Origin: an uncultured Rhodopirellula sp.
GTDB lineage: Bacteria; Planctomycetota; Planctomycetia; Pirellulales; Pirellulaceae
Reading direction: 5' to 3'
DNA length: 6,037 bases
Assembly: GCA_913061385.1 (NCBI GenBank)
Contig: CAJXTM010000271.1
Span: 1 to 6,037, forward strand
Positions 1 through 6,037 of this stretch are shown in pieces (position 1 is the first letter of the stretch; every line of letters begins with the position of its first letter). Both the position numbers and the translations under genes were made by a program. The notes below the pieces were generated by a model. That model did not search any database, was not told the DNA's origin, and saw only the letters and a program-made list of their open reading frames with translations.

Positions 1-47
1 CTACACGTAAGGAGTCGTCGGCAGCGTCAGATGTGTATAAGAGACAG
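1..47 (+). other. Untrimmed Illumina Nextera i5 adapter (sequencing artefact)
   Basis: These bases match the i5 side of a Nextera library molecule. CTACAC at 1-6 is the end of the P5 primer, GTAAGGAG at 7-14 matches a standard i5 index (S505 as I recall it), TCGTCGGCAGCGTC at 15-28 is the read-1 tail, and AGATGTGTATAAGAGACAG at 29-47 is the 19-base Tn5 mosaic end. The join to genomic DNA is exact: guaB coding sense begins right after base 47. The segment is synthetic, carries no biology, and should be trimmed. Confidence 0.98.
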
Positions 48-49
48 GC

Positions 50-466
50 ACCGTGATGATCGGCAGCCTGTTCGCAGGCCTCACCGAAAGTCCGGGAAAG
101 GTAATCCTGTACCAAGGTAGGACATTCAAGTCTTATCGAGGAATGGGTTCAATGGGCGCGATGGTGAAGGGAAGTAGTGATCGGTACCGGCAAAAAGGCA
201 CTGAAGCGGGAAAACTTGTTCCTGAAGGTGTCGAAGGTCGCGTACCTTTCAAAGGACCTCTCAGTGATTACCTGTACCAACTGGTTGGGGGATTGCGAGC
301 AGGTATGGGTTACGTAGGAACAAAGACGATTGACGAACTGAGACGAGATGGCAAGTTCATTCAAGTCTCAGCCGCGACGGTTAGGGAGAACCATCCGCAT
401 GACATTGCGATTACTCAAGAAGCGCCAAACTACAGTCCAGACGTCCAAACGGGCGAAGCTGGCTAA
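50..466 (+). CDS. guaB: IMP dehydrogenase, C-terminal fragment (5' end cut by contig edge)
   Basis: IMP dehydrogenase oxidises IMP to XMP with NAD+, the committed step of GMP synthesis, in the cytoplasm. About 138 C-terminal residues are visible out of roughly 490 in the family. Recognisable family blocks are VMIGSLFAG at the start, then [54 protein letters not shown] and the C-terminal [12 protein letters not shown]. The Arg-Tyr dyad of the mobile catalytic flap is encoded at 182-187. The catalytic Cys loop and the CBS domains would lie upstream, off the contig. The GTG at 53 is not a start codon: it is an internal Val, with a Thr codon before it at 50-52, next to the adapter. The stop is TAA at 464-466. 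The last few residues ([10 protein letters not shown]) run slightly past the E. coli end. The following gene overlaps this 3' end in another frame. Confidence 0.96.
   Translation, partial: TVMIGSLFAGLTESPGKVILYQGRTFKSYRGMGSMGAMVKGSSDRYRQKGTEAGKLVPEGVEGRVPFKGPLSDYLYQLVGGLRAGMGYVGTKTIDELRRDGKFIQVSAATVRENHPHDIAITQEAPNYSPDVQTGEAG
383..388 (+). promoter_or_regulatory. Shine-Dalgarno-like AGGGAG that sets the start at 399
   Basis: AGGGAG lies ten bases before the ATG at 399, inside the guaB coding sequence. It favours 399 over the upstream in-frame ATG at 348, which has no comparable motif. It could also simply be guaB coding sequence. Confidence 0.45.
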
Positions 467-2384
467 GCTCGTCCTTTATCTGGCGGGTGCCTCCGTCAGC
501 ATGGGCATGGTCGGTGAACTGGCTGCACAGCAACCAGCCTCAACCGGCCGACAAGTTAATTCACCCAGCTATCCTGGTCAGTTACGACCGGTACCGAAAG
601 CTGGGTTTGAAAGGTCCACGGGTCCGGCAACCCGTTCTCAGCATCAAAGCCGGGATCTGAGTTGGCGAAAGAGTACTTCCCCGCCCCATGGTCTCGAGAC
701 GCCAGTTCCTAAGGCAACGTCGCTGCAGCTCATGCGGACATCCCCCACGACTCAAGGGCAAAGTGTCATCCGGCAGGTGTCAGGCGAGTCGATGACCACG
801 CCATCGCACAATACAACTCTGCAATCCTACAGCAGCCGGCGAAATTACGCAGGTTCAGGACTGCAACTGGCGAAAACCGCTCCTACACTCCATTCCATTA
901 ATGGAGTTGGAAATCGAGCAACGTCTCAAATCCAGCCTTTGAACACCAACGTTCCCACCTCGGATGTGTCCAACGCTGCATGGAACGGAAGTCCCCCAGC
1001 GAACGCAGGTCCAGAACCCAACTATTTTGCTGATCCATTCAGTGATAACCCACCCACTGCATCGCTAAATCTTCCGACCATTCCCTCTCCGGCAATGGTT
1101 CGGCAAGAATCGTCAGCCCATCCACGCAGCAGGCATGCTGAAAGCATGCCGATGGAGTTGCGGCCTGCCAATGGATTGCGAAACAACATCGCACAACTGG
1201 AACTGCCCACGACAGGTCCACCAGCAGCGGTAAGACCAAACCCTGTGCCGCCTGCCAAGCCGAGGGCAGTGCCACCTGCCGAGCTAAAAGCGGTGCCAGA
1301 ACTAAGAATCCCCACCCAAGCTGCACCGTTGGAACTGGCGCCACCGCAAGCTAAAACTGCACCTGTTTTGCCAAGGCAAGCACCTCAAATCGCCCCACCG
1401 GCGGTTCCTGCCTTGCCGCCTCGCGACGAGCCAGCCACACCACCAGCTGCAAATCCAGTCGAATCCAAACCGGGGACATCGCTGGGTGAGATCATGAAAA
1501 AACGCTCTCCTTCCGACCAAGGGACCGAGCTTAAGACGCCGTCCACTGACACGGCGCCCTCTTTGCGTGGTGAGACAGTCCCACCTTCAAAACCCTTCAG
1601 TGAGCAAATTCGAAACGCCGATCAAATTGATCGCGATCGTCTCAACAGAGACGAAAAATCGAAACGCCGTTATGGAATTGGTGAAGATGTTCTGGAAGAT
1701 CTACCGTTTTCCTGCGAAGATTTTCGCAAACGGATCGCTTCGCAGACGATCGATCAGGTGTCGCTCGACATTAGCCCTCCCTATCGCCCAGACGAAATGG
1801 ATGAGAAACGCTATCAAGGTTTGAAGGAAGAATTTGACGAAAAGCAATCGATTCGAACCTGGCACGATCGCGATGGTAATGCCCTGACGACGGGAAGGTT
1901 AAATGATTTGGCCTACGAGAAAGCGGTGGTCGAGACCAACGACGGCTCGAAAGACACGTTGCCAATTAACCAGCTGAGTGAAGGCGACATCGCTTACATC
2001 GCTGACAATTGGGGACTCCCAAAAGAATGCTTGATTGAGCAGGTGGCTTACACCCCAAGAAAGTGGACGCCTTCGACCATGACATGGAAAGCATCCAATC
2101 TGTGCCACCATCCATTGTACTTTGAGGATGTGAATCTGGAGCGTTATGGACACACCCGTGGACCGCTTCTGGAGCCGGTTGTCCAGTCTGCACACTTCTT
2201 TGCAAACATTGCAATACTGCCATACAAGATGGGTGTGCACTGTCCTTCGGAATGCCAGTACGCACTTGGCTATTACCGCCCGGGCAACTGTTCTCCTTGG
2301 ATCAAACCACCTGTGCCAATCAGCGCTCGTGGGGCAATCGCTCAGGCCGCCACGATGACGGGAATGTTCTGGTTGATTCCATAA
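399..2384 (+). CDS. Predicted exported protein: Pro-rich linker, SHD1-like domain, Cys-containing C-terminal module
   Basis: I do not recognise a named gene. From the ATG at 399 it is 661 residues. Residues 1-43 look like a long Sec signal peptide: a basic n-region with KKR and KRAKLAK, then the hydrophobic [20 protein letters not shown]. Residues about 44-420 are low-complexity, rich in Pro, Ser, Thr, Gln and Ala, densest in Pro around 272-357, probably an extended linker. Residues about 424-470 are better ordered ([18 protein letters not shown], then [12 protein letters not shown]). Residues about 485-535 fit an SHD1-like small beta domain: RTWHDRDG, a Gly-Arg-Leu strand, then [20 protein letters not shown]. 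The last hundred residues carry [16 protein letters not shown] and [18 protein letters not shown], with Cys at 569, 615, 619 and 631 that may form disulphides. I recall similar tails in planctomycete hypothetical proteins but cannot verify this here. The start overlaps guaB by 68 bases and a terminator follows, so cotranscription with guaB is likely. An ATG at 348 is a weaker alternative start. The export call is firm; the function is unknown. Confidence 0.82.
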   Translation: MTLRLLKKRQTTVQTSKRAKLAKLVLYLAGASVSMGMVGELAAQQPASTGRQVNSPSYPGQLRPVPKAGFERSTGPATRSQHQSRDLSWRKSTSPPHGLETPVPKATSLQLMRTSPTTQGQSVIRQVSGESMTTPSHNTTLQSYSSRRNYAGSGLQLAKTAPTLHSINGVGNRATSQIQPLNTNVPTSDVSNAAWNGSPPANAGPEPNYFADPFSDNPPTASLNLPTIPSPAMVRQESSAHPRSRHAESMPMELRPANGLRNNIAQLELPTTGPPAAVRPNPVPPAKPRAVPPAELKAVPELRIPTQAAPLELAPPQAKTAPVLPRQAPQIAPPAVPALPPRDEPATPPAANPVESKPGTSLGEIMKKRSPSDQGTELKTPSTDTAPSLRGETVPPSKPFSEQIRNADQIDRDRLNRDEKSKRRYGIGEDVLEDLPFSCEDFRKRIASQTIDQVSLDISPPYRPDEMDEKRYQGLKEEFDEKQSIRTWHDRDGNALTTGRLNDLAYEKAVVETNDGSKDTLPINQLSEGDIAYIADNWGLPKECLIEQVAYTPRKWTPSTMTWKASNLCHHPLYFEDVNLERYGHTRGPLLEPVVQSAHFFANIAILPYKMGVHCPSECQYALGYYRPGNCSPWIKPPVPISARGAIAQAATMTGMFWLIP

Positions 2385-2398
2385 ACGGAACTCAGAGA

Positions 2399-2418
2399 AC
2401 AGCCCCTAGCCGGGCTGT
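2399..2418 (+). other. Hairpin just after the stop codon, no T-run
   Basis: ACAGCCC at 2399-2405 pairs with GGGCTGT at 2412-2418 around a six-base loop, a perfect 7-bp stem starting 15 bases after the stop. No T-run follows. It may protect the mRNA 3' end or assist the stronger terminator 15 bases downstream. Confidence 0.4.
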
Positions 2419-2432
2419 GAAATGGCGAACAG

Positions 2433-2459
2433 AAAACCTGCCCTTGGGCAGGTTTTTTT
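2433..2459 (+). terminator. Rho-independent terminator of the guaB-side transcript
   Basis: AAAACCTGCC at 2433-2442 pairs with GGCAGGTTTT at 2447-2456 around a CTTG loop. Seven T residues run from 2453 to 2459. This is a textbook intrinsic terminator 48 bases after the exported-protein stop. The minus-strand reading gives the same stem followed by TTTTC, so it may also stop transcription arriving from the convergent ketosynthase gene, though more weakly. Confidence 0.88.
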
Positions 2460-2546
2460 ATGCGGGCTCCAATCTAACGGAGACAGTTCGACTTTTGAAA
2501 GCTGACGGCCCCAGCCCGGCCAAGCAGCCAATCATCCTGATTACCC

Positions 2547-2568
2547 AAGAAGCCAACACGGCTTACTT
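2547..2568 (-). terminator. Weak hairpin after the ketosynthase-like gene
   Basis: AAGCC at 2550-2554 pairs with GGCTT at 2560-2564 around a five-base loop. Three more pairs (2547-2549 with 2566-2568) extend the stem past a bulged A at 2565. It starts about ten bases after the minus-strand stop but has no T-run on that strand. A terminator role is only possible. Confidence 0.2.
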
Positions 2569-2578
2569 CTAATCACGA

Positions 2579-3889
2579 TCAAGCGAAGCTTTGAATGCGG
2601 GTGGCAGAAGCCTGCCCCTGCGGCGTGATATTGATATTGATAAAGGACTGACCCGCGGAGACACCACTTTGGCCACACGCATTGATGGGGCAAGCTGCAT
2701 CCAATTCCGACAGGTTCCTGATTGCAAACAGTTCTCCTCCCAAAGATTTCAGGCTGGCCACAAGTTCGACCATCCCACCACCGGCACCCAGATTGCCCAT
2801 GTGCCCTTTGGCAGTGGTCACTGGTGGTTGCTCCGCTGGCTCTCCAAACACCTCACGAATCGCCTCAGCCTCCTGACGATCACATTCCTGCGTTCCAAGT
2901 CCATGTGCATGGATATGGCCGATAGTTTTTGGATCAGCATCTCCGATCGCTGCTCGCAAGACATTAACAAAAGCTTGTTTTAAGAAGTCTCCATTTGGAG
3001 CTTTTCCAACGGCGCTGCTGCCGTAGCCGACGACTTCAGCAAGAATGTTCGCATCTCGGGACTGCGCGTTGGATAACGTTTCGCAGATCATTGCTGCAGC
3101 CCCTTCACCAACGACACTTCCATCTCGTGTCTTGTCAAACGGACGCGACATGTTGCCGGGGTCTGCTTGATTAGCTGCAAGCTTTTCCTGCAGCGAAGCG
3201 TGTAGAGTTCGTAACGGATGAATCCGTGATCCAGTCGAACCCACAACCAAGGCATCTGCATGCCCTCGCACAAGAGTGGAATACGCTTCTGACAAAGCAG
3301 CTCCCGCCGATGCCTCACGAACGGTAATTGAATTATTGGGTCCACGCAGATCATTGTAGATTGCAATGTGACTCGCTGGCATATTGGGCAAATACTTGAG
3401 TAACCACAACGGGTTCACTTCCGGTTTGCCTGTCTGTCCCCATTTACTGAATTGAAATTCGCCTGACTCATCCAGACACTTACTGATACCAGTCGCGAAT
3501 TCTTCTGGCAAAGACATGATGTAGTCGCAACCGTAAACCACACCCGTGCGATCCCGATCCCGGGTGTCCATATCCAGCCCAGCATCATTCAAGGCGAGTT
3601 GTGCAACGGCAACGCCCATCTCAATTTCACGACACATGACCTTGCTGCCCTTGCGAATCGTCCGCTGCAGCTTTTTGTCCATCGGTCCATAATCTGAAAT
3701 ATCACCGGTAAAGCCCCTGGCTTCGGCACCAAAATCCGTGCAGAGTACACCGAGGGGAACCTCACTGAAGGGTCCCACCGCGCTAGTACCCAAGTGCAGC
3801 GATTTCAACAGAGAATCAGGATCGTTGCCCAAAGGGCTAACGACTCCCAATCCGGTAATGACAACACGTTGAGAAGAGCTTTTATCCAT
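2579..3889 (-). CDS. FabF-like beta-ketoacyl synthase homologue with altered active site (probable pseudo-ketosynthase)
   Basis: The protein is 436 residues, slightly longer than FabF (about 412), with the thiolase-fold layout throughout: RVVITGLGVVSPLGND at 8-23, the helix MGVAVAQLALNDAGLD, LPNMPASHIAIYNDLRGPNNSI at 167-188, SRPFDKTRDGSVVGEGAAAM at 248-267 and HAHGLGT at 327-333. The key residues differ from active enzymes. Where FabF has TAC(T/S)SG, this protein reads TVREASAG, putting Glu192 (codon GAG at 3314-3316) in place of the nucleophilic Cys. The first catalytic His is kept (His329), as are Asp337, Glu340 and Lys361. The second His of the KxxxGH motif is Asn366 (AAT at 2792-2794). 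The GFGGTN gating loop reads GQSGVS. A normal Claisen condensation through an acyl-Cys intermediate is therefore not expected. By analogy with chain length factors (KS-beta, Cys to Gln), it could be a partner or scaffold subunit, but no catalytic KS or acyl carrier protein gene lies nearby. The start at 3889 fits the family N-terminus, although no good Shine-Dalgarno sequence precedes it. Fold is certain; activity and pathway are unknown. Confidence 0.93.
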   Translation of the reverse strand: MDKSSSQRVVITGLGVVSPLGNDPDSLLKSLHLGTSAVGPFSEVPLGVLCTDFGAEARGFTGDISDYGPMDKKLQRTIRKGSKVMCREIEMGVAVAQLALNDAGLDMDTRDRDRTGVVYGCDYIMSLPEEFATGISKCLDESGEFQFSKWGQTGKPEVNPLWLLKYLPNMPASHIAIYNDLRGPNNSITVREASAGAALSEAYSTLVRGHADALVVGSTGSRIHPLRTLHASLQEKLAANQADPGNMSRPFDKTRDGSVVGEGAAAMICETLSNAQSRDANILAEVVGYGSSAVGKAPNGDFLKQAFVNVLRAAIGDADPKTIGHIHAHGLGTQECDRQEAEAIREVFGEPAEQPPVTTAKGHMGNLGAGGGMVELVASLKSLGGELFAIRNLSELDAACPINACGQSGVSAGQSFININITPQGQASATRIQSFA

Positions 3890-4099
3890 GGATCGCGAAG
3901 CTTGCGGGCCAGAAGTGGTGAGAATCTGCAGACAGGATCAGCCAATCCGCTGGTCAGTTAGTCTGGGCATTCTAATCAGACTGACGATCGGATTTCAGGG
4001 GGGTCAAACCCGGTTCCGAATGCAAGCTGACCTAAAAATCCAGTCAGATTAGCGCAGATTATGACCTGCACTTACCAAATCAGCCCAGCCCAATTTTAA
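3890..4099. other. 210-base intergenic gap upstream of the ketosynthase-like gene
   Basis: No supportable coding frame or RNA gene is visible. The gap separates two minus-strand genes and presumably holds the ketosynthase leader and perhaps its promoter. I found no convincing -35/-10 pair at proper spacing. The only structure I see is an imperfect inverted repeat: AGTCTG at 3960-3965 and CAGACT at 3977-3982, with GTC and GAC extending the arms past a bulge (3953 to 3985). It lacks a T-run on either strand. No terminator is visible right after the upstream gene, so read-through is possible. Confidence 0.5.
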
Positions 4100-5326
4100 T
4101 CAATAACGACCGCGGCTGGTTTGATTTTGAGGAGTAGCCATCTGCATCGCTGGACCTGTGTGTGTCAGATTTGCCGAAGCCCGACCCTTGAATTGAATGA
4201 ACATCAAAGCATCAGCCCGCCCCGTGGTCGTTCCTGTGAGCATGCTCATGTTCAAAAACGACATCGGTGATTTTGACTCGCCATCCGGACTTGCGACCAC
4301 GCCGCAGGACAGCAACAGAATCATGTCGGAAGGCCAACGGAACCTCTCGTTCAAACGCCAGCTAACCACCTGTGGCACGTCGATCTGAGCACGGTGGACC
4401 TGATTGTTCTGGAGTGGTAATTCAAGATCCACCGGCAATAGCTTGTCAAGTTGGTCAATTTCAGCCTTAATCACACAGTCAATCACTTTACCATCGGTGC
4501 TGAGCAAAGGACTGATCTCAACCTTGTAGCCAACATGTATTTCTCCCGTTTCAGGCTCGTACGGTGGCCAGCCCGTTGGGGTCTGTCGCATGTTGCGAAC
4601 GTAATTCTTACCCACAGTGCTGGTCAGATTTTGAGTCTGCCCGTTGTGCAGGACCAAGTTTAAGTCCTGCGTGACGCGAGTATCAGTCCGCTGCCGAAGT
4701 TGGTTCATCACCATGGCTGCGTTCTCTTTGCTCAATAGCCAAGCCTGCACCCCGGGTGAATCAACACCCACATGCTGCATTAATAAATGAGCACGATTCC
4801 GCCAGTTCGGATTACCAACATTTAAAACTTTGACACTCAGCACCTGAGGCTCGGTATCACCGGCGACAAATTTTTCCACCACTTCCCCGACCAACTGATG
4901 CATCTCGGGAGTGTGATAAACGGAGAGCGTGTTGTGGTCTGCGTTCAAGAATCCAAAAGGTGGACTGAACCAAGCATCGCTTCCTGTTTCGCGAATGATC
5001 CAATCAACGACAGCCTGTTCGGGACGAACAACCTGATTCAAATGACCTGTATAAGGTGAAAGATCGTATTTTCGATACTTCTGCCCCGCATTTGAAGGCA
5101 GGGTTTTATCGGCGGCGACCGAAGGTGCAGCAGTACGTGCTTGCCCCAAACTTTGGACAGCTGTTTGTCCCGCAGTTGCCGGAGAAGCAGTTGCCGGAGA
5201 AGCATTGCTAGGAGCAACGGTGCTACCACCTCCGCCAGGCAAACCAAATCCCTGAGCGAATACGAAATCGGTGCCCCAACCCATTGTTGAGACAGCCATG
5301 ACAGTTAGTAGCGTTGAAAGACGCAT
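4100..5326 (-). CDS. Predicted exported protein with secretin-like domains
   Basis: I do not recognise a named gene. From the ATG at 5326 it is 408 residues. MRLSTLLTVMAVSTMGWGTD begins a signal peptide, with probable cleavage near FAQ-G (residue 25). A Gly/Ser/Ala/Pro/Thr-rich linker follows (about 26-80) and includes a short duplication. Residues about 100-155 (VVRPEQAVVDWIIRETGSD, then LSVYHTPEMHQLVGEVVEKF) resemble secretin N-domains, which often end in a TPE.H..V..L pattern. Residues about 217-340 (TRVTQDLNLVLHNGQTQNLTS, GYKVEISPLLSTDGKVIDCVIKAEID) resemble the strand pattern of the secretin core (type II/III secretion GspD/PilQ family). The core seems shorter than a full pore-forming secretin domain, and no other secretion gene is nearby, so a pore function is doubtful. 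The gene starts 134 bases after pyrF. Start choice: AGGGA at 5340-5336 lies nine bases before this ATG. The frame is open up to an ATG at 5461, which would add 45 residues with no export logic. Confidence 0.78.
   Translation of the reverse strand: MRLSTLLTVMAVSTMGWGTDFVFAQGFGLPGGGGSTVAPSNASPATASPATAGQTAVQSLGQARTAAPSVAADKTLPSNAGQKYRKYDLSPYTGHLNQVVRPEQAVVDWIIRETGSDAWFSPPFGFLNADHNTLSVYHTPEMHQLVGEVVEKFVAGDTEPQVLSVKVLNVGNPNWRNRAHLLMQHVGVDSPGVQAWLLSKENAAMVMNQLRQRTDTRVTQDLNLVLHNGQTQNLTSTVGKNYVRNMRQTPTGWPPYEPETGEIHVGYKVEISPLLSTDGKVIDCVIKAEIDQLDKLLPVDLELPLQNNQVHRAQIDVPQVVSWRLNERFRWPSDMILLLSCGVVASPDGESKSPMSFLNMSMLTGTTTGRADALMFIQFKGRASANLTHTGPAMQMATPQNQTSRGRY
5172..5201 (-). repeat. Exact 15-bp tandem duplication, two copies
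   Basis: GCAGTTGCCGGAGAA (plus-strand reading) occurs at 5172-5186 and again directly at 5187-5201, followed by a partial third match (GCATTGC). Being 15 bases long, it keeps frame and encodes the repeated SPATA units in the low-complexity linker just after the signal peptide. It looks like replication slippage in a tolerant linker. Confidence 0.9.
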
Positions 5327-5335
5327 CGATTCCAT

Positions 5336-5340
5336 TCCCT
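5336..5340 (-). promoter_or_regulatory. Shine-Dalgarno-like AGGGA that sets the start at 5326
   Basis: Read on the minus strand, AGGGA ends nine bases before the ATG at 5326. It directly abuts the ATG at 5335, which is too close for initiation there. This supports 5326, the start that also gives a compact signal peptide. Confidence 0.5.
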
Positions 5341-5386
5341 GATCGATTCCACATTGTGGGACAGAGGCCTGCCCGCAGTAATCTTG

Positions 5387-5416
5387 CCTATAACGGCTAG
5401 CTGCTGAACGGGGCAA
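5387..5416 (-). promoter_or_regulatory. Possible sigma70-type promoter for the secretin-like gene
   Basis: On the minus strand, TTGCCC (5416-5411) and TATAGG (5392-5387) are separated by 18 bases, each matching four of six consensus positions. A transcript would start near 5380, leaving a leader of about 54 bases before the ATG at 5326. The matches are modest and planctomycete promoters are poorly defined, so this is a candidate only. Confidence 0.22.
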
Positions 5417-5431
5417 GATGGAATCATGATC

Positions 5432-5452
5432 ACAGCCAAAGCCAATGGCTGT
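5432..5452 (-). terminator. Perfect 7-bp hairpin just after the pyrF stop
   Basis: ACAGCCA at 5432-5438 and TGGCTGT at 5446-5452 form a perfect inverted repeat with a seven-base loop, starting about eight bases after the pyrF stop on the minus strand. No T-run follows, so it may be a weak terminator or an RNA-end stabiliser rather than a true intrinsic terminator. Confidence 0.3.
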
Positions 5453-5460
5453 TGCTAGCA

Positions 5461-6037
5461 TCAGCGACTCAACTGAGCATTCATCTCAGTGGTCGCCTCA
5501 GCCACGGCGTCCTGCCAACGGGCATCACCAAAGCGTTGACGATATTCCTCTCGGGCGTGGGCAAAAATGATGTGACGAGAGCTATTCACCACAGCACCCA
5601 TTCCATTCTCATCAAGCCCCACAAGGACATCAGCAGCCCCGCCTCCCTGGGCCCCGAAGCCGGGAACCAGAATCCAACTTCCCGGCATGGCCTGACGCAA
5701 CTCGGCAAGCTGCTCGGGGTAAGTCGCACCAACGACAGTTCCGACAGGTCCATAGCCGGATTCACCGAGCCGACTGGAATTGAACTCGGTGACCAATTCA
5801 GCAACACGTTGATAGACCGTTTTCCCGGCAGTCACACGATCCTGCAGCAAGCCACCGCCCGGATTGGAAGTTTTGACGAGCACAAAGATGCCCGCCGCAC
5901 GCTTATCACACATTTCAACAAACGGCTGAAGGCTGTCTTCTCCCAAGTAAGGGCTGACAGTCAAGCTATCGCTGCCCCAAGGACTCGCCTCGCCAAGATA
6001 GCCATCTGCGTAGGCCGTCGCGGTACTGCCAATATCA
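5461..6037 (-). CDS. pyrF: Orotidine 5'-phosphate decarboxylase, type 2, partial (N-terminus beyond window)
   Basis: OMP decarboxylase converts orotidine 5'-phosphate to UMP, the last step of de novo pyrimidine synthesis, in the cytoplasm. The 191 visible residues start with DIGSTATAYADGYLG, which follows the catalytic KRGD region in type 2 enzymes (270-310 residues). SDSLTVSPYLGEDSLQPF and GIFVLVKTSNPGG follow, then the phosphate-binding VPGFGAQGG and SSRHIIFAHA near the C-terminus. These blocks identify the long subfamily 2 form rather than the short E. coli type. The frame stays open to the window edge. The TTG at 5964 is an internal Leu, not a start. The catalytic Lys/Asp tetrad lies mostly outside the window, so activity cannot be judged, but nothing visible is broken. 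The stop TGA (5463-5461) shares its A with an ATG of the downstream frame (TGATG). Confidence 0.95.
   Translation of the reverse strand, partial: DIGSTATAYADGYLGEASPWGSDSLTVSPYLGEDSLQPFVEMCDKRAAGIFVLVKTSNPGGGLLQDRVTAGKTVYQRVAELVTEFNSSRLGESGYGPVGTVVGATYPEQLAELRQAMPGSWILVPGFGAQGGGAADVLVGLDENGMGAVVNSSRHIIFAHAREEYRQRFGDARWQDAVAEATTEMNAQLSR

Noticed and set aside
29..47. Tn5 mosaic end as evidence of a natural transposon
   Set aside because: It sits within a complete Nextera primer and index arrangement at the contig edge, so it comes from library preparation.
53..58. GTG/ATG at 53-58 as a start of a short 137-residue gene
   Set aside because: The protein is the C-terminal part of IMP dehydrogenase; these codons are internal Val-Met, and the true start is lost beyond the contig end.
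1132..1150. GGCATGC/GCATGCC perfect 7-bp inverted repeat with a 5-base loop
   Set aside because: It lies deep in the low-complexity coding region with no T-run or regulatory context; probably chance.
1022..1344. Minus-strand open frames opposite the Pro-rich linker
   Set aside because: They are shadows created by the skewed composition of the Pro/Ala-rich coding sequence; no domain or start signal is visible.
2591..2983. Plus-strand open frame of 130 codons opposite the ketosynthase-like gene
   Set aside because: It is antisense to conserved ketosynthase motifs and encodes no recognisable protein.
3960..4010. TTGACC and TAGAAT on the minus strand as a promoter for the ketosynthase-like gene
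   Set aside because: The spacing between the hexamers is about 27 bases, far from the usual 16-19.
5962..5964. TTG as the start of a 167-residue OMP decarboxylase
   Set aside because: The frame continues upstream to the window edge with family residues (DIGST and following), so this is an internal Leu.
50..6037. A nucleotide-metabolism cluster formed by guaB and pyrF
   Set aside because: They lie on opposite strands, separated by three unrelated genes and a terminator; proximity is most likely coincidental.

Overview
The window looks like the end of a draft contig from a planctomycete, probably of the Pirellulaceae/Rhodopirellula type. This is inferred from gene content: two exported low-complexity proteins of a planctomycete style, one with an SHD1-like domain and a Cys-rich tail, beside ordinary housekeeping genes at moderate GC. 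No rRNA or other phylogenetic marker is present to prove it. The first 47 bases are not genomic. They are an untrimmed Illumina Nextera i5 adapter (primer tail, index, Tn5 mosaic end), so genomic sequence starts at base 48.

Layout: (1) 50-466, plus strand, the C-terminal quarter of IMP dehydrogenase (guaB), cut by the contig end. (2) 399-2384, plus strand, a predicted exported 661-residue protein: signal peptide, long Pro/Ser/Thr-rich linker, SHD1-like domain and Cys-containing C-terminal module. Its start codon lies inside the end of guaB. (3) A strong intrinsic terminator at 2433-2459 in the convergent gap. (4) 2579-3889, minus strand, a ketosynthase of the FabF fold whose nucleophilic Cys is replaced by Glu and whose second catalytic His is replaced by Asn. 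(5) A 210-base gap without a gene. (6) 4100-5326, minus strand, an exported protein with secretin-like domains. (7) 5461-6037, minus strand, the C-terminal two thirds of a type 2 orotidine 5'-phosphate decarboxylase (pyrF), open at the window end.

The plus-strand pair (guaB and the SHD1 protein) is probably cotranscribed and ends at the terminator. The three minus-strand genes run the same way with gaps of 134 and 210 bases, so they could be one transcript or several. GuaB and PyrF serve purine and pyrimidine synthesis, but the genes between them show no nucleotide-related function. The most interesting element is the KS-like protein with the altered active site. I found no CRISPR array, natural mobile element, tRNA or defence system.
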